A stretch of 6,322 nucleotides of DNA, taken from contig CAYWHE010000228.1 in the NCBI GenBank assembly GCA_964458125.1, positions 1 through 6,322 of the forward strand, given 5' to 3'. Each line of letters starts with the position of its first letter. Positions within the stretch are counted from its first letter, which is position 1. Of the stretch, positions 1-5,125 are shown piece after piece. The stretch is from CAYWHE01 sp964458125. Its GTDB lineage: Bacteria; Bacteroidota; Bacteroidia; AKYH767-A; OLB10. The position numbers were made by a program, and so were the translations under genes. The notes beneath the pieces were generated by a model. That model was not told where the DNA came from and did no database searches. It was given only the letters and a program-made list of their open reading frames with translations.

Positions 1-59
1 AACATTTGATTGTTAATTATTTCAATTTATGTTAATTTTGAGATGGCTTCTAGTATTCA

Positions 60-112
60 ATTCGACATGACTTTTACAAGGGCAAAGCCCGATGTGAAAG
101 TCGTAGTCGAAT
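60..112. repeat. Composite palindromic repeat, copy 1, first hairpin
   Basis: A 53-bp imperfect inverted repeat. The outer arm starts ATTCGAC, continues as GACTTT and ACA, and pairs with a right arm ending GTCGAAT; the mismatches are a 2-nt internal loop and one T/C position that could be a G-U wobble in RNA. Inside sits a second perfect small stem, GGGC (80-83), AAA loop, GCCC (87-90). The same 53-bp module recurs at 181-233 with few changes. It lies in non-coding DNA downstream of the minus-strand tatD gene, so it could be a REP/MITE-like dispersed repeat or a structured 3' end of that transcript. No transposase gene is visible nearby. Confidence 0.8.
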
Positions 113-114
113 GA

Positions 115-143
115 ATCCCGTCTCGCCTCAGGCGAGACGGGAT
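115..143. repeat. Perfect palindrome, second hairpin of repeat copy 1
   Basis: Perfect 14-bp inverted arms around a single central C. The left arm begins ATCCCGTC and the right arm ends GACGGGAT. It follows the first hairpin after only two bases. As RNA it would form a strong GC-rich hairpin, but no T-tract follows on either strand, so it is not a classical intrinsic terminator. A weaker equivalent follows copy 2 at 236-261, which makes it part of the repeat unit. Confidence 0.8.
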
Positions 144-157
144 CGCTTCAATACTCC

Positions 158-169
158 GCTGCTTGCAGC
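158..169. repeat. Small inverted repeat between the two repeat copies
   Basis: GCTGC-TT-GCAGC, five perfect base pairs around a two-base centre, in the spacer between the two composite repeats. It has no equivalent after copy 2. It may be part of a longer repeat cassette or may be chance. Confidence 0.35.
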
Positions 170-180
170 ACAATTTTTCA

Positions 181-233
181 ATTCGACTTGACTTTTACAA
201 GGACAAAGTCCGAAGTGAAAGTCGTAGTCGAAT
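181..233. repeat. Composite palindromic repeat, copy 2, first hairpin
   Basis: Direct copy of the 60-112 module, 121 bp downstream and also 53 bp long, again preceded by TTCA. The outer stem is conserved (ATTCGAC...GTCGAAT). The inner stem is GGAC (201-204), AAA, GTCC (208-211), where copy 1 has GGGC/GCCC. The change on one arm is matched by a complementary change on the other, so pairing is kept. This argues that folding matters for the element, or did when it spread. Confidence 0.8.
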
Positions 234-235
234 GA

Positions 236-261
236 ATCCCGGTCGCGAAGCGAATCGGGAT
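236..261. repeat. Imperfect palindrome, second hairpin of repeat copy 2
   Basis: ATCCCG and CGGGAT form the outer arms and CGC-GAA-GCG the inner stem-loop, with a short GT/AAT asymmetry between them. The position relative to the first hairpin is the same as in copy 1 (two bases after it). Only the outer ATCCCG/CGGGAT is shared with copy 1; the inner part differs but is still self-complementary. Confidence 0.7.
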
Positions 262-369
262 GGATACAGCACTTGCACTGGGGTTCAAACCCTTGACTTT
301 ATTCGGCAGGAAGAAGAATGGATGAACACGAATTGAACCATTTCAGGGAGTCACCTTTAAAAAAATCAC
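262..369. other. Non-coding stretch downstream of tatD
   Basis: No supported gene. GGGTT-CA-AACCC at 281-292 is a small palindrome that superficially resembles a tRNA T-arm, but no matching acceptor, D or anticodon arms surround it. A run of A (359-365; T in the tatD transcript) follows the tatD stop codon with no hairpin before it, so no intrinsic terminator can be called. The tatD transcript may end at, or be protected by, the hairpins at 181-261 and 60-143. Confidence 0.5.
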
Positions 370-1152
370 TCAGATTGGATTGTCCTTAAAACTAAAAATA
401 GCCGCTGCATTCAGGGAAGTAATCTCAGCGATTTCTTCCACGCTTACCCGTTTCACTGCCGCCAGTTTTTCTGCCACTAACGCCAGGAAAGCCGGTTCAT
501 TGCGTTTTCCCCGGTGAGGAGCAGGGGCCAGGTATGGCGCATCGGTTTCCAGTACCAGGTATTGCAGGTCAATTTGCTCAATGACCTGTGCAAGACCGGA
601 GTTCTTAAACGTCAGCACCCCTCCTATTCCAAGGTGGAAGCCCAGGTTTGTAATTCGTTTGGCCTGTTCCAGATCACCCGAAAAGCAATGGAAAATGCCT
701 CGGACATCCAGGGAGCGGTTGGCTTCCAGGATTTTGGTCAGCATGTTGGTGGATTCCCTGGAATGTATAATTACGGGAAGATTAAAATCCCTCGCCCAGT
801 GAAGTTGTGTTAAAAAGGCCTTCTCTTGTTCCTTCACATACGTCTTATCCCAATACAGATCGATGCCAGTTTCACCAATGGCCACGATGTGCTGTTCCTC
901 AAACCGGCGGTAAATGGTTTCGAGCACAGCGACATAATCCTGTTTCACGGAACAGGGATGCAGGCCCAAGGCAGGAAAACATATCCCGGGATACTGCCTG
1001 CAAATGGCAAACATCGGCTCAACCGTTCCGGCATCAATGTTCGGAATTACATAACGCCTGATGTCCTTGTCAAAGCCTTGCTGCATGAGGGTTTCAAATT
1101 CTGATGTAAATTCCCCGGCATACAGGTGAATATGCGTGTCAGTCAGTTTCAT
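370..1152 (-). CDS. tatD: TatD-family metal-dependent hydrolase (DNase)
   Basis: Predicted cytosolic enzyme of the TatD family, whose members are Mg2+-dependent 3'-5' DNA exonucleases with a TIM-barrel amidohydrolase-type fold. From the chosen start the protein has 260 residues, the usual family length. The metal-site motifs are all present: THIHLY (H7, H9), GETGID (E94), IIHSRES (H130), FHCFSG (H155) and LETDAPYLAP (D204), followed by the typical APHRGKRNEP segment. An in-frame ATG lies 17 codons upstream (1203), but that extension has no family character, so the methionine directly before KLTDTHIH is preferred. Neither start has a clear Shine-Dalgarno sequence. It is the last gene of the minus-strand cluster, 61 nt after the upstream stop codon, so it is probably co-transcribed with the kinase-like pair. 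The exact paralogue (TatD versus YcfH/YjjV-like) cannot be settled by eye. Confidence 0.93.
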   Translation of the reverse strand: MKLTDTHIHLYAGEFTSEFETLMQQGFDKDIRRYVIPNIDAGTVEPMFAICRQYPGICFPALGLHPCSVKQDYVAVLETIYRRFEEQHIVAIGETGIDLYWDKTYVKEQEKAFLTQLHWARDFNLPVIIHSRESTNMLTKILEANRSLDVRGIFHCFSGDLEQAKRITNLGFHLGIGGVLTFKNSGLAQVIEQIDLQYLVLETDAPYLAPAPHRGKRNEPAFLALVAEKLAAVKRVSVEEIAEITSLNAAAIFSFKDNPI

Positions 1153-1213
1153 GATCTGGAAAATTGATTCAGCCTGTAATGCAAAGGACCGGCCATGATG
1201 CATTCATCACTGT

Positions 1214-2023
1214 TCAGGCAGGTTCAGGCAGGACGGGTGCAGCAGGCTTGATTTTTTTCAGGTCCTGTGCCGCCTTCCGGTAGGAATCTTCAATGGCCTG
1301 TAAAACCGGCAATTGTTCAACGGCCAGCAGAGGTTCCATTTTTTTAAACAACTCCTGTACCACAGCGATCTCATTGCGTATGATATCCATGTTTTGCTGG
1401 CTGTTCATGGAAACCTGCTGACTCAATCGTCCCAGCAGGGCCATCTTTTCGGTCAGCAGCAAATGGCCCTGGTATTGACGGATCTCTTCCTTTGCCTTTT
1501 GCAGTTTGATGGAAAGGCGCATGAACAAAAAGATAAAGACGGCAGTCATGGCCAGGAATAACAATGCGGCATTCCGGATGAAAAGCAGGTTGCGGCTGTC
1601 AGCCTGCTTCATTTCCGATTGAAGCCTTGCAATTTCCGATGCCGTTTGTTTGATGCCAGCATTTAATTCCTGCTGCTTTTTAGCGTAAGTGAGGGCTGCT
1701 TCCGTGATGACGGAGGCCTTTTCCCGGGAAAGAAATTTTTCCTTCAGTGACAGGTAATCCTGGAACAGCAGGTAAGCCTGTTTGAAATGATTGTTCGAAG
1801 CATACCGCTCGGTGGCCAGCCTGAAAGTCTCAAACAGCAACCGTTGCTGATCCGTGTTCACCGGATCTGCCGTTATTTTTTTTAATGACGGAACCAGCAA
1901 ATCCAGTTCCTCAACCTTCAAATAGGGGTTGACGACCTTGTCATGAATGCCCTTCAAATCCTGCTGGGCGGAAGCGGGAATGGACAGACCGGACATTAAA
2001 ATAAAAATCAATCTTTGAAGCAT
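1214..2023 (-). CDS. Membrane protein with a degenerate sensor-kinase H-box and no ATPase domain
   Basis: This 269-residue protein has a signal peptide (about 1-19, ending ASA before QQD), then a helical extracytoplasmic region. Within that region, about 65-105 (ETFRLATERYASNNHFKQAY and onward) resembles the last TPR of Bacteroidota TPR sensor kinases. A coiled coil (about 110-142) leads to one membrane span (about 146-170). The cytoplasmic helix TEKMALLGRLSQQVSMNSQQ (191-210) lines up with the kinase phosphoacceptor helix of the form EKMASLGxLTAGIAHEIxNPL, but M206 stands where the histidine should be, N207 replaces the Glu, and the Pro is lost. A further helix and a Pro/Ala-rich tail end the protein; there are no N, G1 or G2 boxes, so no ATP-binding domain. 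It starts 6 nt after the stop of the ATPase-containing neighbour, with no Shine-Dalgarno, suggesting translational coupling. It may partner or regulate that protein. An alternative is a decayed kinase, although the frame is intact. Confidence 0.8.
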   Translation of the reverse strand: MLQRLIFILMSGLSIPASAQQDLKGIHDKVVNPYLKVEELDLLVPSLKKITADPVNTDQQRLLFETFRLATERYASNNHFKQAYLLFQDYLSLKEKFLSREKASVITEAALTYAKKQQELNAGIKQTASEIARLQSEMKQADSRNLLFIRNAALLFLAMTAVFIFLFMRLSIKLQKAKEEIRQYQGHLLLTEKMALLGRLSQQVSMNSQQNMDIIRNEIAVVQELFKKMEPLLAVEQLPVLQAIEDSYRKAAQDLKKIKPAAPVLPEPA

Positions 2024-2029
2024 GCTTAT

Positions 2030-3241
2030 TCAGTTGAGAAAGAAACGTAAATAAATATCGGTACCCCTGTTCCGTTCGCTTTCAATCTTTATTTCGCCTT
2101 TATGATTTTTCATGATACGTTCGCAGATATACAGACCAAGACCCGTTTCATCCGGCTTCAGGGTAAAAAATGCACTCCGTATTTTAGGCATCACCTGGTC
2201 ATCGATACCGACACCATTATCGTGAATCCTGATTTGCAAAAAGCGCGGCAGGATTCGGGTGCTGAGAGAAACCCTGGGTTCGTATCCCTTCACTTTTTCC
2301 GAAGCTTTTGCGTGTACGCTTTGCATGGCGTTGGTTAAAACATGTAACAGCAGGTGACCGATGGCTGCAGGAACAACAGGTATTTCGGGAAGGTTTTTTT
2401 CAAGATCCCTGTTGGCTTTAACCGGAGTGACCTCACTCTCCGTCTGAAAGCCATCCTGGACCAGGTCAAAATACCGGGTGCATAGTTGATTGATATCCAT
2501 CGATACCTTTTCATCCGAATCGCTGTTGGCAAACTGGACCAGCGCTTCATTCCGGTCGGTTTCCTGCTGAAGCAGCGCATTGATTTTTTTGGTATGGACA
2601 AGAGCCTCTTTCCACATGCCCATGCCGTTTTCATTTACCCTGATCTGCTGCAACTGATCAATCCGAAGCTGAATTTCATCAAGCCCTTTTTGAAATTCAC
2701 CGAAAGATTGTTTATCCAGCCTGGCCCGTTTAATGAGCTGCTCCCCGGCGGAAGACAATTCTGCAGCCTGATGCTTCCTCGCTTCAAACAGAACCGATTC
2801 CCCGCGAAGTTTTTTTAAACGAAACTGCCAGGTCAGCACCACGGCCGTTGCGAGCAATGTCAGCAATAAGATGACCATCGCTGTACGGGTAAGCAAAGTG
2901 GTATAGTTTTGATCCAGCCTGGCTTGCTCCGTTAGCAGGGATTCCTTCTGTTTAATTAACTCCTGGAATTGTTTTTGCCCGGCCGTATTTTGCTTTTCAT
3001 CTTCCCGTGCAAGCGCTTTCAGGGTGTCGCTCTTTTCCTTTGCATACAAGGTATTGAGCAGGTTGTCATAATTTTTTAATTGCTCCAGGCCAAAGCGGTT
3101 CAGATTTTTAGCACGCAGATCTTCTGCCTGTTTGGACAAAATACGTAGTTGCTGAAGATTGGCCGTCTGATGGATGACCTCCCCCTGCCCATGTTGGCTG
3201 GTGAATAAAATTAAAATTAAGGCTATCCCGTAACGGGTCAT
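2030..3241 (-). CDS. Sensor-kinase-like membrane protein with HATPase domain but no recognisable H-box
   Basis: This 403-residue protein has a hydrophobic N-terminus (about 1-20, probable signal peptide), a helical and coiled-coil extracytoplasmic region (about 25-115), one membrane span (about 117-138) and a cytoplasmic part. The C-terminal half is a histidine-kinase ATP-binding domain: N-box around HVLTNAMQSV (N304), G1 box DNGVGI (341-346), F-box-like AFFTLKP (357-363) and G2 box GLGLYICERI (367-376). The lid between F and G2 looks about two residues shorter than in related kinases. The preceding segment DINQL (249-253) and the helix before it match the second dimerisation helix of Bacteroidota kinases. 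In the first helix, no HExxxP-type H-box is seen: by eye, R174 falls where the histidine is expected. H157 is the only histidine nearby. It may therefore bind ATP but not autophosphorylate canonically. No response regulator gene is in view. It is the first gene of the three-gene minus-strand cluster and has an AGGAAC ribosome-binding site. Confidence 0.85.
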   Translation of the reverse strand: MTRYGIALILILFTSQHGQGEVIHQTANLQQLRILSKQAEDLRAKNLNRFGLEQLKNYDNLLNTLYAKEKSDTLKALAREDEKQNTAGQKQFQELIKQKESLLTEQARLDQNYTTLLTRTAMVILLLTLLATAVVLTWQFRLKKLRGESVLFEARKHQAAELSSAGEQLIKRARLDKQSFGEFQKGLDEIQLRIDQLQQIRVNENGMGMWKEALVHTKKINALLQQETDRNEALVQFANSDSDEKVSMDINQLCTRYFDLVQDGFQTESEVTPVKANRDLEKNLPEIPVVPAAIGHLLLHVLTNAMQSVHAKASEKVKGYEPRVSLSTRILPRFLQIRIHDNGVGIDDQVMPKIRSAFFTLKPDETGLGLYICERIMKNHKGEIKIESERNRGTDIYLRFFLN

Positions 3242-3245
3242 AAGC

Positions 3246-3251
3246 GTTCCT
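3246..3251 (-). promoter_or_regulatory. Ribosome binding site of the HATPase-domain protein
   Basis: The mRNA reads AGGAAC, then four bases, then ATG at 3241. This is the only gene in the window with a recognisable Shine-Dalgarno-like sequence, and it supports this start. Confidence 0.5.
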
Positions 3252-3272
3252 GTTTGTTAGAATACGGAACCG

Positions 3273-3280
3273 CAAGATTA
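3273..3280 (-). promoter_or_regulatory. Possible Bacteroidota -7 promoter element for the kinase-like/tatD cluster
   Basis: On the minus strand the sequence reads TAATCTTG, one base away from the Bacteroidota consensus TAnnTTTG, about 32 bases upstream of the start codon. About 21 bases further upstream is TTTA, a poor match to the TTTG element. The distance is plausible but the evidence is weak. Confidence 0.3.
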
Positions 3281-3298
3281 TTATTTTACGCTTCGCCC

Positions 3299-3316
3299 GG
3301 GTAAATGAAGTTACCC
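3299..3316. repeat. Inverted repeat GGGTAA-N6-TTACCC, possible operator
   Basis: Perfect 6-bp arms separated by six bases, upstream of the kinase-like cluster and overlapping the region where its -33 element would lie. The symmetry and position suit a dimeric repressor or activator site. No T-tract follows it on either strand, so it is not an obvious terminator for the gene to its right. Chance cannot be excluded. Confidence 0.3.
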
Positions 3317-3384
3317 CTTAAAAAAAACTTTTCAACGGCAGAAAGTCAATAACATGGACCATGAACTATGGCGGTAACTGCTCC

Positions 3385-5043
3385 CTATTGTTTCATTAAT
3401 TTACCGTGAAATAACACCTGCTGTTCGCTCCGTACCTCGTAAAAATATATTCCGGGTGCAAGCAATTCCGTGTTTATGTTATTCTTTAATCCGGGAAACA
3501 GATCAAGCCGGAGGTGTATCCTGCCCTGCAGGTCCGTGATGCTAATCTGTTTGGTCAACAGGATGCAGGAAACAGGCCAGGAAAACAGGACTTCCTTCCC
3601 GAAGGGCTGGGGAAAGACAAGGGGTTCTTCCCGGTTAGGATCTGCAATTCCTGCATTGATAACCGTAAAAGGTGCAGAAACAGCCGTGCACCCGAATTGA
3701 TTGGTGACCACAACGGTATAGGTGCCGTTTTGAAGGGGTACATAAGTGGAGTTGGTGGCCCCGCTCAGGAGGTTTCCATTCAGGTTCCACTGGTAGGCAT
3801 TGGCGGTGGTTGATTGAAGGGCATTTCCCAATATGGAAATAACCGGGGCCGGAGGCGCTGCATTGACGCTGATGGTCAGGTTCCAGGGCACGCTTTGCCC
3901 GCAAAGATTGTCGGCAGTAACACTCAGGTTGCCCGGGGTATTACCGAAGGTAACCGTTATAATCGTATCCCCTTGCCCGCTGCTGATCAGGGCTCCCGGG
4001 GGTGCGGTCCAGGTATAGCTGGTGGCCCCCGGAACCGGTGCGATGTAGTAGGTCCAGACGGATCCTTCACAAACCGTTGTGCCACCGAATATCTGTACAG
4101 GGCTGGGTGCCAGAGCGCAGGGTTTGGAATACCGCAGCAACACGCCGGCCGTTCCAACCACATAACCAGTGTCGTGCATGGGAAAGTATAAGCCGAGCAG
4201 ACCTGCAGTCTGAATGCTTTGATTCGTCCAGGTGGCCCCCGCGTCACCCGTAAATAACAGGTCCCCCAGGTCGCCCGAAGCATAACCGGTATCGGCAGTC
4301 AGAAAAAAAGCTGCCCGTAAATTGTTCGCAGTATTGCTGGCCTGGACGGTCCATGTATTGCCTCCGTCGGCAGATCTTACAATGACGCCAAAGCCCCCAA
4401 CTGCGTATATGGTGTCGTTATTCACGGGGAAAACCGATAAAAAGCCATCGGCATGGGTATAAACGGTGTCCCAGCTGGAGCCACCGTTGGTGGTCCTTAA
4501 AATCAGGCCTCCATAAAAGGTTGGCAGGCTGGAAACGCAATACCCCGTATCGTTGTTGATGAACCGGACAGAGATCAGGTCCTGTACAGTACCGCTGGCC
4601 TGGGGGATCCAGTTGTTTCCTCCATCGGTGGTTTTCAGAATAACGCCACCGCCACCGGCAATGTAACCAATGTCATGGGACGGAAAATGCACCGAGCGTA
4701 GCAAATTGGTATTTCCGCTCAACTGGGGCTGCCAGGAATCACCTGCATCGGTTGATTTTAAAATGGTCCCCTGTGCCCCAACGGCATAACCCGTGGTGTC
4801 GTCCGTAAAATATACACAGCGAAGGGTGTCGGTGGACCCCGTGTATTTAAATGTCCAGTTGGCTCCGGCATCATTGGTCTTCAGGATAAAACTGTCGGAT
4901 CCGGCGATGTAGCCGGTTTGGGAATCCCTGAAATAGGTGGACCTCAGTTCCCCGTAGCTGCCCGTGGCCAGCTGGGTCCACTGGGCGTTGCAGAAAGAAA
5001 CCGGTGCTATTAACAGGAGCAGGATTCGGATTTGGTTTTTCAT
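3385..5043 (-). CDS. Secreted YCF48-like beta-propeller protein with PKD-like/Ig-like region and T9SS sorting domain
   Basis: This 552-residue exported protein has a signal peptide (about 1-20, ending CNA before QWTQ). Residues 22-305 hold seven repeats of about 41 residues, marked by a recurring DTGYxxG-like motif (near 42, 83, 124, 165, 210, 251 and 291) and by GxILKTxDGGxxW-like strands with tryptophans at 63, 104, 145, 191, 231 and 272. This is the YCF48/BNR-type pattern and predicts a seven-bladed propeller. Residues about 315-394 (VCEGSVWTYYIAPVPGATSY and onward) look like a PKD-like domain common in Bacteroidota. Residues about 400-462 form another Ig-like unit with a QWNLNG motif. The C-terminus (about 475-552: FPQPFG, ITDLQGR, LLAPGIYFYEV) is a type A T9SS sorting domain, with PQPF in place of the usual PNPF. 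It is therefore likely carried across the outer membrane by T9SS and attached or released; its ligand or role is unknown. It is transcribed divergently from the S46 peptidase. Confidence 0.88.
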   Translation of the reverse strand: MKNQIRILLLLIAPVSFCNAQWTQLATGSYGELRSTYFRDSQTGYIAGSDSFILKTNDAGANWTFKYTGSTDTLRCVYFTDDTTGYAVGAQGTILKSTDAGDSWQPQLSGNTNLLRSVHFPSHDIGYIAGGGGVILKTTDGGNNWIPQASGTVQDLISVRFINNDTGYCVSSLPTFYGGLILRTTNGGSSWDTVYTHADGFLSVFPVNNDTIYAVGGFGVIVRSADGGNTWTVQASNTANNLRAAFFLTADTGYASGDLGDLLFTGDAGATWTNQSIQTAGLLGLYFPMHDTGYVVGTAGVLLRYSKPCALAPSPVQIFGGTTVCEGSVWTYYIAPVPGATSYTWTAPPGALISSGQGDTIITVTFGNTPGNLSVTADNLCGQSVPWNLTISVNAAPPAPVISILGNALQSTTANAYQWNLNGNLLSGATNSTYVPLQNGTYTVVVTNQFGCTAVSAPFTVINAGIADPNREEPLVFPQPFGKEVLFSWPVSCILLTKQISITDLQGRIHLRLDLFPGLKNNINTELLAPGIYFYEVRSEQQVLFHGKLMKQ

Positions 5044-5071
5044 GGGCTAAGGGGTATTAAAGAATGAATTT

Positions 5072-5079
5072 CAAAAGTA
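5072..5079 (-). promoter_or_regulatory. Bacteroidota-type -7 promoter element for the T9SS propeller gene
   Basis: On the minus strand the sequence reads TACTTTTG, an exact match to the Bacteroidota -7 consensus TAnnTTTG, 28 bases before the start codon. That would give a 5' leader of roughly 20 nt. No good TTTG -33 element lies about 19-20 bases upstream, where the strand reads GATGGC and then A/T-rich sequence. Confidence 0.45.
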
Positions 5080-5090
5080 AATAAAAAAAA

Positions 5091-5098
5091 TCTTTTTG
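5091..5098 (+). promoter_or_regulatory. Possible -7 promoter element for the S46 peptidase gene
   Basis: TCTTTTTG resembles TAnnTTTG with one mismatch and lies 27 bases before the ATG. It sits only 11 bases from the oppositely oriented element at 5072-5079, so the two promoters would be back to back and could compete. There is no convincing -33 element. Confidence 0.25.
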
Positions 5099-5125
5099 CC
5101 ATCTTTACCCTCCTAAAATTAAACC

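Noticed and set aside
10..40. Promoter-like TTG-N20-TAATTTTG on the plus strand
   Set aside because: It matches the Bacteroidota pattern, but the region is A/T-rich and no plus-strand gene follows before the convergent tatD gene.
43..114. Small plus-strand open frame of 23 codons starting ATGGCTTCTAG and running through repeat copy 1
   Set aside because: The same frame is not kept in repeat copy 2, and the conservation seen is of base pairing, not of protein.
276..298. T-arm-like GGGGTTCAAACCC suggesting a tRNA or tRNA fragment
   Set aside because: No anticodon arm, D arm or acceptor stem of proper spacing surrounds it; the arm is better seen as a short palindrome.
1153..1203. Upstream ATG giving tatD a 17-residue N-terminal extension
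   Set aside because: TatD proteins normally begin just before the HxH motif; the extension has no conserved character and no ribosome binding site.
1214..1233. Short tandem repeat TTCAGGCAGG x2 at the stop codon of the 269-residue protein
   Set aside because: Two 10-bp units only, explained by the Pro/Glu/Ala-rich tail codons and chance; no sign of a regulatory or variable repeat.
3353..3363. CATGG-A-CCATG palindrome after the propeller gene as a terminator
   Set aside because: The stem is only five base pairs and is not directly followed by a T-tract on the transcribed strand; the T-run comes over 20 bases later.
3987..4283. Several open frames of 60-125 codons on both strands inside the propeller gene
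   Set aside because: They overlap the well-supported 552-residue protein in other frames and show no domain or signal features.
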